From assembly GCA_934561555.1 (NCBI GenBank), contig CAKTGQ010000015.1, positions 1-57,025 on the forward strand: a DNA stretch of 57,025 bases. The letters are read 5' to 3'. The DNA comes from an uncultured Faecalibacterium sp. Its GTDB lineage: Bacteria > Bacillota > Clostridia > Oscillospirales > Ruminococcaceae. How positions within the stretch are numbered: the stretch's first letter is position 1; every line of letters starts with the position of its first letter. Positions 24,159 through 32,709 of this stretch are shown one piece after another. Made by a program: the position numbers and the translations under genes. A model generated the notes under the pieces. The model saw only the letters and a list, made by a program, of their open reading frames with translations. It did no database searches and was not told the origin of the DNA.

Positions 24159-24330
24159 CCCCTGTGAGCTGTGCCTGAATAATATTCAGAACGAATACGG
24201 CAGCTACTACTGCGCGCAGGGCGCTGCGCTGGACGAGGACGAGATGGCACGCTATCTTGCCCGCAGTACCGCTGCCTGTCCCTTTTTTGAGCCGGGGGAC
24301 GAATACAAGATCGTATCCAAACAGAACTGA
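24151..24330 (+). CDS. DUF6472 family small Cys-rich protein
   Basis: 59 residues beginning MSDPCELCLNN and containing four cysteines (CxxC near the start, one mid-protein, and one in ACPFFEPGDEY). The DEDEMARYL and CPFF.PGDEY segments match the small DUF6472 family known in Clostridia. The cysteine pattern suggests a zinc ribbon or metal knuckle; function unknown. It overlaps the trmB stop (ATGTCTGA) and precedes a membrane-protein gene by 15 bases, so it sits in the middle of a three-gene operon. Confidence 0.82.
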   Translation: MSDPCELCLNNIQNEYGSYYCAQGAALDEDEMARYLARSTAACPFFEPGDEYKIVSKQN

Positions 24331-24345
24331 AGAACGGAGGTGCTC

Positions 24346-25431
24346 ATGGTTAATTTTCTCACTGAGACCATGGTATGCGGCTTTTCGCTGTACCACATTC
24401 TGGCCTATTTCCTGATCTATTCCTGCATGGGCTGGTGTCTGGAGGTCATCTATGCCGCCGCCACCACCGGTCAGCTGGTGAACCGGGGCTTTCTCAACGG
24501 CCCGGTCTGCCCCATCTACGGCTTTGGCATGGTCATCGTGCTGTTTGCCCTTACGCCCTTGCAGCACAGCGTCCTGCTGCTGTATCTCGGCGGCGTCATC
24601 CTGCCCAGTGCGCTGGAACTGGTGGGCGGCTGGGCGCTGTACAAGCTCTACCACACCCGCTGGTGGGATTACAGTGATTTCCCCTTTAACATCGGGGGCT
24701 ATATCTGTCTGGAATTCTGCCTGCTGTGGGGCGTGGGCACGCTGGTGGTCATGCGCATCGTGCACCCGGTGGTGGCCGACCTTGTAAAGCTCATCCCGCC
24801 CTTTGTGGGGGTCATTGTGATGTGCTTTCTGTACGCCGTGTACGCGGTGGATGTGGTGGTTACCGCTATTGCCGCCTCTGCGCTGGCCGATACGCTGGAC
24901 ACCATGGAGCAGCTGGGCGACAGCATCCACGCCGTCAGCGATGCCATGACCCAGCTGCTGGGCACCACCACCCTGACCGCCGACAAGAAGCTGGACGAGG
25001 GACGGCTGCAATTCAAGCTTGCCGCCGCCGAGGCGCGGGATGCTGCCGGAAAGCGCCCCTCTGTCCATGAGACCATGGCCGCCATCCGCGCCAAGGCCGC
25101 CGAAGCCAGCGAAGCCGCCCGCCGCGCCAGCGAGGATGCCCGCCTGAACGCTGCAGAAGCCGCCAACGCTGCTCGCCTTGCCGCCAAGGGCACTGCCGAG
25201 CGTGCCGCCGAGCTGCTGCAATTGGAGCAGCTGGCCGCAGAATTGCAGCAGCGCAGCGAGGAGATGCAGGCGCAGCTGCTGCGCACGCCCCGCATTGTGG
25301 GTCCGCGCCGTATGCTGCGCGCCTACCCTAAACTGAAGCACGGCAAAAAGCTGCGCAGCCTGCCCACCCTGCGGGAGATGCTGCACCGCGCCGGGCAGGA
25401 AAACAAGGACGACAGCAAGAATACCAAATGA
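24346..25431 (+). CDS. CmpB-like membrane protein (putative ABC-transporter type IV family)
   Basis: About 361 residues. The N-terminal 190 residues have five or so membrane segments and the family pattern FLIYSCMGWCLEVIY...RGFLNGPVCPIYGFG. The C-terminal half is a long Ala/Glu/Arg-rich coiled coil (AAEASEAARRASEDARL...) ending in a basic tail, so it is a membrane anchor with a cytoplasmic rod. Function of the family is not established. Start at ATG 24346 with CGGAGG; the GTG 6 bases earlier is too close to that site. Confidence 0.85.
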   Translation: MVNFLTETMVCGFSLYHILAYFLIYSCMGWCLEVIYAAATTGQLVNRGFLNGPVCPIYGFGMVIVLFALTPLQHSVLLLYLGGVILPSALELVGGWALYKLYHTRWWDYSDFPFNIGGYICLEFCLLWGVGTLVVMRIVHPVVADLVKLIPPFVGVIVMCFLYAVYAVDVVVTAIAASALADTLDTMEQLGDSIHAVSDAMTQLLGTTTLTADKKLDEGRLQFKLAAAEARDAAGKRPSVHETMAAIRAKAAEASEAARRASEDARLNAAEAANAARLAAKGTAERAAELLQLEQLAAELQQRSEEMQAQLLRTPRIVGPRRMLRAYPKLKHGKKLRSLPTLREMLHRAGQENKDDSKNTK

Positions 25432-25520
25432 CCTCTCCGAATACCGCACCGGCGCTGCCGTGTGTGGCATTTTTGTTGCACTTTGCTCGAATAATGTTGT
25501 TAGGAAGTGTGAAAAACCTA

Positions 25521-25549
25521 TTTCAAATCGGCTTAAACCGTGTTATACT
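25521..25549 (+). promoter_or_regulatory. Probable promoter of the EAL/GGDEF gene
   Basis: TTTCAA (25521-25526), 17-base spacer, TATACT (25544-25549). The -35 is weak; the position (about 70 bases before the ATG) is suitable. A GGAATCGTT-type weak ribosome site precedes the ATG. Confidence 0.6.
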
Positions 25550-25621
25550 GATTATAAAGTATACAAACTGACCGCAATCGACTTGTCCGTATTGAAACTA
25601 TCCAAATTGTGAGGAATCGTT

Positions 25622-28288
25622 ATGTCAGAGGAACGAAAAACCAAAACAGATGCCGCCGCACCGGCACCTGCTGCGTTGGAGCGGATCGACCGCAAGGACG
25701 CATTTTTGCAGGCCCTGCATACATTCCTGACCGCGCATCAGGGAACGGAATGGGCTGTCGCCGCTGTAGATATCCAGCACTTCAAACTTTATAACGAGCT
25801 TTACGGTACCGAAAAGGGCGATGTTCTGCTGGAGACCATGGCAAACTGTTTGCTGGGTTACAGCAAGCAGACCGGCTATCCTGTGGGCTATTTTGGAAAC
25901 GATGACTTTTTCCTGTGCCTGCCGGACGAAAAAGCCGAGCAGACCGCTGTGCTTGCCACGCTACAAGCCTGCATGAATGTCGGCAGACAGGATGTCACCT
26001 TCTTTGTGGTAATGGGCGTGTGCCCCGTGCAGGCAAACCCCGATGCAGACGCCGCTACCCTGTGCAACTACGCGCAGATCGCCGGGGTAACGACGGGCAG
26101 CGGCTATCTGCACCGCTTTGAGCCCGCCATGCTCAACGAGCTGAAAGAACAGCAGCAGCTGCTGGGCGAGCTGGAGCGCGCGCTGGACAACCACGAATTC
26201 TGTTTCTTTTTGCAGCCTAAGTGCAACAGCATCACCCGCGCCATCGTGGGCATGGAAGCACTGGTGCGCTGGAACCACCCCACCCGGGGCTGTGTCTCTC
26301 CCGCCGAGTTCATACCGCTGCTGGAGCGCACCGGCCTTGTGACAAGGCTGGACCTGTACATCTGGGAATCCGTCTGCCAGACTTTGCAGAAGTGGCAGGA
26401 GAGCGGCAGCAACCTTGTGCCGGTATCGGTGAACGTTTCGGTGCAGGATATTCTCAGTCTGGATGTGCCGCAGATCTTTGCAGATCTGGTGGAAAAATAT
26501 AAGCTGGAACCCAAACTTCTGCTGGCCGAGATCACAGAGACCATGGTGGCTGAGGACACCCAGATGGTGGAAAACGCCATTCAGGGCCTGCACCGCAAGG
26601 GCTTCGCGGTGATGATGGACGACTTCGGCAGCGGGTATTCCTCGCTGAATATGCTCAAGGATACCAACGTCGATGCCATCAAGCTGGACATGAAGCTGAT
26701 CGATATGAATCAGGAGAACCGCCGCAAGGGTGTGCAGATCGTGGAGTCGGTGGTGGATATGGCGCACCGGCTGAACCTGCCCATCATCGCCGAGGGCGTG
26801 GAGACCCCGGAGCAGGTGTCCATGCTGCAAGCGGCGGACTGCCTGTACTCGCAGGGCTACTACTTCTTCAAGCCCATGCCGGTGGAAAACGCTGAAAAGC
26901 TGCTGGCAGATCCCACCAATCAGGATTACTGGGATCTGCGCCGCGACCTGATGCGCCGCGACCGCCGGGTGGAGAACCCGGGCAGCGAAAAGACTGCGCT
27001 GGCCTTGCAGGCTTACCAGATCTTTACCGACAACGTGCTGGAGCTTTCGCTGCTGAACCTTGCCACCGGTATGTACCGGGTGGTCAAGCGGGACGCCCGC
27101 CTGCTGGGTGCAGATCTGGAAAAGGAAGAGGATTTTGTCAACTACTGCGACCGTCTGGTGAACGAGAAGATCGTGCACGAGGAGGACGCAGACCTGTTTT
27201 TGGAGCAGACCGATCTGGAAGCCTTGCGCTCTGTGCTGTACCACGCCAGTGCGCCGGAGTTCTACCGCTACCGCGAGAATGTGTCCGGCCAGTACGTCTG
27301 GGTCACCACAGAGGTGCTGCCCTGCCGGGGCTGCTGCGCCCAGAACCCGTGGGCGACCGTGCTGGTGCGCAATGACGCACAGGCTGACCAGCTCAGCGAG
27401 GAGTTGGATTTCTCTTACAGCCACGACACCCTGACCGGCCTTGCCAACCGCAGCCGGTACGAGGCCGACCTGCGGGAACTGCCCCACAGCGGGTACGAAT
27501 CCGTGGTGTGCACCTACATGGATGTGGTGGGAATGCACGAGGTGAACGAACATCTGGGCCACCGCAGCGGCGACACCCTGCTGTGCTGTCTGGCAAACGC
27601 CGCCCGCAAGTTCTTTGCCACCAGCCGGGTATACCGCATCGGCAGCGATGAATTTATCATCCTCACCCCCAACGAGCCGCCTTACAGTGTGTGGAGCACC
27701 GTGGACCGGATGCGCGCCTTCCTGAAGGAAAAGGACTACGCCATCTCGGTAGGTATCCAGATGACCACCGACCTGCGCCGTGTGGACGAGGCTGTGGCCA
27801 AGGCCGAAGCCGCCATGCGGCAGGATCGGCAGGCCTACTACGACCACAACGGCCGCGCCCGCCAGCTGGAAGGTCTGAACGAAAAGATGGAGCGCACCCT
27901 GCAGGAAAAGCGGGACGCCGAGCACTTTTTGAAGGTGCTTGCCCCCAAGTACAAGACCGTATTTGTGGTGGACTTGCAGGAGGACACCGTACGCCCCATC
28001 ATTGTGCCGGACTACTTCCAGTCCATTCTGGATACCTGCGGCGGCTCCTTCCGCGCGGCGCTGACCAACTACCGCGACACGCTGGTAGCGCCGGAGAACC
28101 GGGACGGCTTTGCAAAACTGCTGGATTTCGGCCTTGTGCGCAGCACCGTGTTCAGCAGCAGCCTGCTGGAGCACCGCTACCGCAAGACGGACGGACGCAG
28201 CTTCTGCATCCGTGTGACCCCCTACTCCCGCAGCGGCTCCCACATCAACGAGGTGCTGTGGATCTTCGCGGATGAAGAGGTAGAGTAA
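25622..28288 (+). CDS. EAL-domain c-di-GMP phosphodiesterase flanked by two GGDEF-like domains
   Basis: 888 residues, no membrane segments. Residues about 25-170 form a GGDEF-like domain with GNDDF (92-96). Residues about 175-435 form an EAL domain in which the catalytic set looks complete: MEALVRW (211-217), VSVNVS, LAEITET, MMDDFGSGYSS, AIKLDMKLI, IIAEGVETPEQ and QGYYFFKPMP. A PAS-like linker follows, then a second GGDEF-type domain (600-730, DTLTGLANRSRYE ... GSDEF at 674-678) and a C-terminal PAS-like region. It probably hydrolyses c-di-GMP, with the GGDEF-like domains acting as regulatory GTP or partner sensors. Confidence 0.92.
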   Translation: MSEERKTKTDAAAPAPAALERIDRKDAFLQALHTFLTAHQGTEWAVAAVDIQHFKLYNELYGTEKGDVLLETMANCLLGYSKQTGYPVGYFGNDDFFLCLPDEKAEQTAVLATLQACMNVGRQDVTFFVVMGVCPVQANPDADAATLCNYAQIAGVTTGSGYLHRFEPAMLNELKEQQQLLGELERALDNHEFCFFLQPKCNSITRAIVGMEALVRWNHPTRGCVSPAEFIPLLERTGLVTRLDLYIWESVCQTLQKWQESGSNLVPVSVNVSVQDILSLDVPQIFADLVEKYKLEPKLLLAEITETMVAEDTQMVENAIQGLHRKGFAVMMDDFGSGYSSLNMLKDTNVDAIKLDMKLIDMNQENRRKGVQIVESVVDMAHRLNLPIIAEGVETPEQVSMLQAADCLYSQGYYFFKPMPVENAEKLLADPTNQDYWDLRRDLMRRDRRVENPGSEKTALALQAYQIFTDNVLELSLLNLATGMYRVVKRDARLLGADLEKEEDFVNYCDRLVNEKIVHEEDADLFLEQTDLEALRSVLYHASAPEFYRYRENVSGQYVWVTTEVLPCRGCCAQNPWATVLVRNDAQADQLSEELDFSYSHDTLTGLANRSRYEADLRELPHSGYESVVCTYMDVVGMHEVNEHLGHRSGDTLLCCLANAARKFFATSRVYRIGSDEFIILTPNEPPYSVWSTVDRMRAFLKEKDYAISVGIQMTTDLRRVDEAVAKAEAAMRQDRQAYYDHNGRARQLEGLNEKMERTLQEKRDAEHFLKVLAPKYKTVFVVDLQEDTVRPIIVPDYFQSILDTCGGSFRAALTNYRDTLVAPENRDGFAKLLDFGLVRSTVFSSSLLEHRYRKTDGRSFCIRVTPYSRSGSHINEVLWIFADEEVE

Positions 28289-28306
28289 AATATTCTTATA
28301 AACTAT

Positions 28307-28341
28307 AAAAGCAGCCAGACCGCCCGGTCTGGCTGCTTTTG
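28307..28341 (+). terminator. Terminator of the EAL/GGDEF gene
   Basis: Perfect hairpin AAAAGCAGCCAGACC / GGTCTGGCTGCTTTT with T tail, 18 bases after the stop. Confidence 0.9.
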
Positions 28342-28348
28342 TGTTTAA

Positions 28349-28399
28349 CTCCCTCAGTCAAAACCTGACGGTTTTGCCAGCTCCCTCTGGGAGGGAGCC
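28349..28399. repeat. Variant palindromic repeat (GAGGGAG type)
   Basis: CTCCCTCAGTC, an inner CCTGACGG hairpin and CCAGCTCCCTCTGGGAGGGAG. It directly abuts the next family-1 repeat and resembles the element in the trpS leader. Confidence 0.6.
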
Positions 28400-28521
28400 A
28401 ACCCTCTCAGTCACGCCTGACGGCGTGCCAGCTCCCCCGAAGGGGGAGCTTTGGGTATCTGCCGGTCAGCGCAAAAAGCTCCCCCTTCGGGGGAGCTGGC
28501 GCGGGAGCGCCTGAGAGGGTT
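28400..28521. repeat. Family-1 palindromic repeat, complete copy
   Basis: Ends AACCCTCTCAG and CTGAGAGGGTT with two GCTCCCCC(TT)CGGGGGAGC hairpins. Its left half is almost identical to the copy at 1675-1802, and its right end is identical to the copy at 61-184. Confidence 0.82.
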
Positions 28522-28544
28522 CAGCCCGCTGAAAATTAGCAGCG

Positions 28545-28720
28545 AACGCCCCGCCGCACGGCTGTTTCCGCAGGAAACAAGCGCGGCAGCTGCCGTTTCC
28601 CTCCACGACCCCACCCGTGAAAATGCGTTTGGAGCGCTCCGCAGAGCGCGACAAACGCGAAATATAAAATATTCTTTCCGCTGAAGATGCGCAGAGCAAC
28701 GCGGAGCGCATTCCAAATCG
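28545..28720. repeat. Family-2 hairpin repeat, long form
   Basis: Begins with a GCCGCACGGCTGTTTCCGCAG / CGCGGCAGCTGCC segment, then the hairpin GCGTTTGgAGCGCTC...GAGCGCgACAAACGC (28623-28655), an AT-rich spacer and GATGCGCAGAGCAACGCGG...CATTCCAAATCG. The whole 28.3-28.7 kb stretch contains only repeats, no gene. Confidence 0.78.
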
Positions 28721-28745
28721 TCCCGGCAGCAGGACACCCGCCGTC

Positions 28746-28773
28746 TTGCAAAAGCGCCGGGATGTGCTATAAT
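28746..28773 (+). promoter_or_regulatory. Sigma-A promoter of azlCD
   Basis: TTGCAA (28746-28751), 16-base spacer, perfect TATAAT (28768-28773), about 80 bases before azlC. Confidence 0.75.
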
Positions 28774-28852
28774 AACAATTACGCATTACATACAATCTAT
28801 GTGGGTATATGGGCGTGCCGCCCGCTGAGCCCGCAAAGCAAGGAGCTTTTCT

Positions 28853-29596
28853 ATGCAGCATCTGTCCCAAACCGTTTCCCCCGCCCTGCCGCACCCCTGT
28901 CTGCGGGCGCTGCGGGCGGCTTTTCCGCAGACCATCCCGGTGCTGGCGGGTTATTTTGTGCTGGGGCTGGGCTACGGCATCTATGTGCAGTCCTTGGGGC
29001 TGCCGGTGTGGATGCCCATGCTCATGGGTACTGTCGTGTACGGCGGCTCGCTGGAGTTTGTGCTGGCAAGTTTGCTGCTGGGCGCGTTCTCGCCGCTGTC
29101 GGCCTTTCTGATGGCGCTGATGATCCAGGCGCGGCACTTGTTCTACGGCCTTGCCATGCTGGAACGCTACAAGGGCTACGGCTGGCGCAGCTTTTACATG
29201 ATCTTTGCCATGAGCGACGAGACCTTTTCCATCACCTGCTCGGCAGCGCCGCCGGAAGGGGTGGACAAGGGCTGGTTCATGTTCTTCATTACCCTGCTGG
29301 ATCAGCTTTACTGGGTGGGCAGCGCCGGGCTTGGGGCTGCACTGGGCACTGTGCTGCCCTTCAGCACCGAGGGCGTGGATTTTGTCATGACCGCAATGTT
29401 CACGGTCATCTTCCTGAATCAGTGGGAAAAAGATAAGCAGCACGGCAGTGCCCTCATTGGCCTTGCCGTGCCGCTGGTGTGTCTGATGGTATTTGGTTCC
29501 GGCAGCTTTCTGCTGCCGTCCATGGCTGGCATTCTGGTGCTGCTGCTGGCTTTGCGCCGTCCGATGGAAAAAGCAGCCGGGGAGGTAGAAGAATGA
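28853..29596 (+). CDS. azlC: AzlC family branched-chain amino acid exporter, large subunit
   Basis: 247 residues, about seven membrane segments. Family stretches include the N-terminal FPQTIPVLAGYFVLGLGYG, the YGGSLEFVLASLLLG and the QARHLFYGLAML motif. With AzlD it forms an exporter for branched-chain amino acids or analogues. The stop codon overlaps the azlD start (ATGA). Start at ATG 28853; AAGGAG 8 bases upstream. Confidence 0.93.
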   Translation: MQHLSQTVSPALPHPCLRALRAAFPQTIPVLAGYFVLGLGYGIYVQSLGLPVWMPMLMGTVVYGGSLEFVLASLLLGAFSPLSAFLMALMIQARHLFYGLAMLERYKGYGWRSFYMIFAMSDETFSITCSAAPPEGVDKGWFMFFITLLDQLYWVGSAGLGAALGTVLPFSTEGVDFVMTAMFTVIFLNQWEKDKQHGSALIGLAVPLVCLMVFGSGSFLLPSMAGILVLLLALRRPMEKAAGEVEE

Positions 29597-29922
29597 CAGC
29601 AGTTCAGATGGGGCTTACCATTGCGGTGTGCACCGCCGCCACCATGCTTACCCGGTTTTTGCCGTTCTTGATCTTTTCCAGCAAGGAGCAGCAGCCGTCG
29701 GAGGTGGTGCGGTATCTGGGGCGGGTGCTGCCCGCCGCCATCTTCGGGATGCTCATCGTCTATTGCCTGAAAGGCGTCACCCCGTTCTCCGGCAGCCACG
29801 GCATCCCGGAAGCCATCGCGCTGCTGGCTACCATTGCGCTGCACAAGTGGAAGCACCAGACCCTGCTCAGCGTGGCGGGGGGCACTTTTTGCTATGTACT
29901 GCTGGTGCAGCTGGTGTTCTGA
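29593..29922 (+). CDS. azlD: AzlD family branched-chain amino acid exporter, small subunit
   Basis: 109 residues and four membrane segments. The start TAATMLTRFLPFLIF and the central YLGRVLPAAIFGMLIVYCLK are typical of AzlD. It overlaps azlC by 4 bases, so the two are co-translated. It ends 8 bases before the convergent asparaginase stop; I see no clear terminator between them. Confidence 0.93.
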   Translation: MTAVQMGLTIAVCTAATMLTRFLPFLIFSSKEQQPSEVVRYLGRVLPAAIFGMLIVYCLKGVTPFSGSHGIPEAIALLATIALHKWKHQTLLSVAGGTFCYVLLVQLVF

Positions 29923-29930
29923 AAAGTGGC

Positions 29931-30938
29931 TCAGTGGTAGAAGGTGTCAAAGTTTACCTGACGATAGAACCGCTGCTGCAGCTGGTCAAAGCTTTCGCAG
30001 TTCTGCGCCAGCAGCCACATACTTTTGGTCACCACGGCCTCGATGGTCATATCGTGGGCTTCCAAGAAGCGGAAGCGGTTGCGCACCCGCTTGCCCACCT
30101 CGTACACGCCCACATCGCTGCCCTCGTAGGTGACCTGCGTGGTCATGATAAGCACCTTGTGGGTGGTCTCGTAGTCGCCCAGCCCGGCGGCAAAGGCGTC
30201 CATCAGCTGCTGCGGGATGCCGCCCACGCCGAAGCTCTCCACGATGACGCAGTCGTACAGGCGGAAAATCTCCGGGATGAGCGCCGGGGACATCCCGGGC
30301 GTCAGCTTGAGCAGGAACACCCGACTGTCCAGCGTGCGGCTGAACTCCACCGGCCCGGTGGGCCACGGCGAGGGGATGTACCGCACCAGCCGGTCGCCCT
30401 GCACCAGCGCCAGCTCCGGGAAGTTGACCGACGCAAAGGCGTCGTAGCTGATGGTCTTGTTCTTTTTGGCGCGGGTGCCCGCGATGGCGTGCCCGCCGAA
30501 CACCACCATCACGCCCCGGCTGCCCGGGTCGATGGCGCAGATCACGCTGTCCCGCAGGTTTTTCTTGGCATCCGTGATCTCGTTGGAGATGGGCTGCTGT
30601 GCGCCGGTAAGGATGATGGGCTTATCCGCGTTCTGAATTAAATAAGAGAGCGCCGCCGCAGAATACGCCAGCGTATCCGTGCCGTGGCAGATGATAAAGC
30701 CATCGTACAAGGCGTAGTTTTCCTGAATGGCGCGTGCCATCATGAGCCAGTGCTCCTGCCCGAGGTCGGTGCTGTCGATGCTGCACAGCGCCAGCGTTTC
30801 CGGGCAGCACAACTCCTTCAGTTCCGGCAGATGGGCAAGCAGCTCCTCGCTGGAAAGCACAGGCTTTAGCCCCTGCTGGGTGCGTACGCTGGCAATGGTG
30901 CCGCCGGTGGTGATAAAAAGCAGACGTTGTTTGGACAT
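29931..30938 (-). CDS. L-asparaginase, type I family
   Basis: 335 residues; hydrolyses asparagine to aspartate and ammonia in the cytoplasm (no signal peptide). The first catalytic Thr lies in TTGGTIAS (residues 9-16), the second in GFIICHGTDTLAYSA, and the Lys/Asp region is in ITDAKKNLRDS. The N terminus MSKQRLLFITTGGTIAS fits an intracellular form. The in-frame extension upstream to 31562 is antisense to the thioredoxin-reductase-like gene and is rejected; ATG 30938 has GGGGGC about 9 bases before it. Confidence 0.95.
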   Translation of the reverse strand: MSKQRLLFITTGGTIASVRTQQGLKPVLSSEELLAHLPELKELCCPETLALCSIDSTDLGQEHWLMMARAIQENYALYDGFIICHGTDTLAYSAAALSYLIQNADKPIILTGAQQPISNEITDAKKNLRDSVICAIDPGSRGVMVVFGGHAIAGTRAKKNKTISYDAFASVNFPELALVQGDRLVRYIPSPWPTGPVEFSRTLDSRVFLLKLTPGMSPALIPEIFRLYDCVIVESFGVGGIPQQLMDAFAAGLGDYETTHKVLIMTTQVTYEGSDVGVYEVGKRVRNRFRFLEAHDMTIEAVVTKSMWLLAQNCESFDQLQQRFYRQVNFDTFYH

Positions 30939-31068
30939 AAAGCAAAAGCCCCCTGTGGCAGAAATTTCAACATGACAACAGTATAGCACACGCCCCGGGG
31001 CTTGAACAGTGCCCGCCGCCCAAAAAGTTTTTTGCGACCCGGTCACAGAAGTCCGCGTGGTTTTGGTG

Positions 31069-31074
31069 TATAAT
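31069..31074 (+). promoter_or_regulatory. Candidate -10 element for the oxidoreductase/Crp-Fnr operon
   Basis: TATAAT with a preceding TGGTG (extended -10 like) 33 bases before the start codon; no convincing -35. Confidence 0.45.
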
Positions 31075-31106
31075 AAGGGCAATAGACCATGCAAAGGAGC
31101 AATACC

Positions 31107-31964
31107 ATGTCCAACATCGTTATCGTAGGTTCCGGCCCGGCGGGGGTGTCCGCCGCTTTGTACGCCGTGCGCGCCGGGGTACAGACCACCGTGCTGACCA
31201 AGGGCTCCGGGGCGCTGGCACGCGCCGAAAAGATCGAAAACTATTACGGCTTTGCCCAGCCGGTCTCCGGGCCGGAGCTGGAAAGCCGCAGCATCGAGAA
31301 CGCCCGGCGGCTGGGGGTGCAGTTCGTGCAGACCGAAGCCGTGGGACTGACATGGACTGACCGCTTGACTGTGGAAACGCTGGCGGGTGCGTACCCGGCA
31401 GACGCGGTCATTCTGGCTACCGGCGCTTCCCGCGCAGTTCCCCGCATCCCGGGGCTGACCGGGCTGGAAGGCCACGGCGTAAGCTGGTGCGCCGCCTGCG
31501 ATGCCTTTTTCTACCGCGGAAAAGACGTGGCGGTGCTGGGCAGCGGCGAGTACGCCCTGCATGAGGTGCAGGCGCTTTTGCCGGTGGTGAAAAGCGTCAC
31601 CCTGCTGACGGACGGCGCAGCCTTGACCGCAGACTTCCCGCCCGAGGTGACCGTCTGCACCCAGAAGGTGGAGGCCATTCTGGGCGAGCAGACCGTCACC
31701 GGCGTGCAGCTGGCGGGCGGCGCGGTGCGGGAGGTATCCGGCGTGTTCGTGGCGCTGGGCGTGGCGGGCAGCACCGCACTGGCCCGGAAGCTGGGTGCTG
31801 CCGTAGAGGGCAGCCGCATCGTGGTGGACGACAAAATGCAGACCACCGTGCCCGGCCTGTACGCCGCCGGGGACTGCACCGGCGGGCTGTTACAGGTGGC
31901 AAAGGCCGTTTACGAGGGCGCACTGGCGGGCACGGAAGCCGCCAAGGCGCTGCGAAAGGGGTGA
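31107..31964 (+). CDS. Thioredoxin-reductase-like FAD/NAD(P) oxidoreductase
   Basis: 285 residues, slightly short for TrxB (about 310). FAD-binding GSGPAGVSAALYAVRAG, redox-active Cys pair in WCAACDAFF (CAAC where classic TrxB has CATC), second nucleotide-binding VAVLGSGEYALHE (GxGxYA, altered from GGGDSA), and the C-terminal FAD motif PGLYAAGDCTGGLLQVAKAV. It is thus an NAD(P)H-linked disulfide reductase with an unknown partner. The next gene, a Crp/Fnr regulator, starts 5 bases after its stop, so redox control of the pair is likely. Confidence 0.9.
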   Translation: MSNIVIVGSGPAGVSAALYAVRAGVQTTVLTKGSGALARAEKIENYYGFAQPVSGPELESRSIENARRLGVQFVQTEAVGLTWTDRLTVETLAGAYPADAVILATGASRAVPRIPGLTGLEGHGVSWCAACDAFFYRGKDVAVLGSGEYALHEVQALLPVVKSVTLLTDGAALTADFPPEVTVCTQKVEAILGEQTVTGVQLAGGAVREVSGVFVALGVAGSTALARKLGAAVEGSRIVVDDKMQTTVPGLYAAGDCTGGLLQVAKAVYEGALAGTEAAKALRKG

Positions 31965-31969
31965 GCCGC

Positions 31970-32656
31970 ATGGCTGAAACATCTCCGAACGCACAGTGTC
32001 TGGCCTGTGCGTTCCCCTTCTGGGAGCAGCTGACCCCGGAAGAGCAGGAGCGGCTGTGCCGCTTTACCCGCCCGGTGCACTACGCCAAAGGCGCCCGGGT
32101 GCACAGCCCGTTGGAAAACTGCGTGGGTATTCTGCTGCTGCGCAGCGGGCAGCTGCGCTCCTATCTGCTGTCCGAGGACGGCCGGGACGTGACGCTGTAC
32201 CGCCTGTTCGGCGGGGAGGTGTGCATTTTGTCTGCCTCCTGCGTGATGGACGCGGTGAACATCGACCTTTACATCGACGCCGAGGAGGACACCGAGGCGC
32301 TGTGCATCAGCGCGGGCATCTTCCGGCAGCTGATGCAGGAAAACGTCTATGTGCGCTGCTACGCCTACCAGATGACGGCAGAGCGCTTTTCCGACACTAT
32401 GTGGACGATGCAGCAGATTTTATTCATGAGCGCCGACCGGCGGCTGGCGATTTTTCTGACCGACGAGCTGGCTAAGACCGGCGGCGCGGATGTCCGCATG
32501 ACCCACGACCAGATGGCAAAGTACATGGGCTCTGCCCGCGAGGTGGTGAGCCGGATGCTCAAATACTTCGCGCAGGAGGGCTGGGTGCGGCTGTATCGCG
32601 GCGGCGTGCAGGTGCTGGACAAGCAAAAGCTGCAGGCGCTGGCAAGAGGAGAATAA
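31970..32656 (+). CDS. Crp/Fnr family transcriptional regulator
   Basis: 228 residues. N-terminal cyclic-nucleotide-like beta barrel (residues about 20-130, with GILLLRSGQLRSYLLSEDGRDVTLYRLFGGEV) and a C-terminal winged HTH with DQMAKYMGSAREVVSRMLKYF. Cysteines at CLACAF near the N terminus recall Fnr-like sensing, but they do not match the spaced 4-Cys cluster pattern. It is translated from ATG 31970 (GTG 31961 overlaps the upstream stop) and is probably co-transcribed with the reductase, which it may control. Confidence 0.92.
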   Translation: MAETSPNAQCLACAFPFWEQLTPEEQERLCRFTRPVHYAKGARVHSPLENCVGILLLRSGQLRSYLLSEDGRDVTLYRLFGGEVCILSASCVMDAVNIDLYIDAEEDTEALCISAGIFRQLMQENVYVRCYAYQMTAERFSDTMWTMQQILFMSADRRLAIFLTDELAKTGGADVRMTHDQMAKYMGSAREVVSRMLKYFAQEGWVRLYRGGVQVLDKQKLQALARGE

Positions 32657-32660
32657 TAAA

Positions 32661-32702
32661 AAACAACACCGGAGCGTCCGAAGATGCTCCGGTGTTGTTC
32701 TG
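32661..32702. terminator. Bidirectional terminator between convergent genes
   Basis: Hairpin ACAACACCGGAGC / GCTCCGGTGTTGT flanked by A- and T-rich sides; it serves the Crp/Fnr gene (+) and the aldo/keto reductase gene (-). Confidence 0.9.
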
Positions 32703-32709
32703 TTTATGC

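Noticed and set aside
25961..28243. Minus-strand frame of 760 codons opposite the EAL/GGDEF gene
   Set aside because: Mirror-frame artefact of high GC; no ribosome site and no family motif, while the plus strand has clear EAL motifs.
61..28521. Possible CRISPR array from the many similar palindromes
   Set aside because: Copies are kilobases apart, vary in length, have inverted ends and no unique spacers; no cas genes are present.
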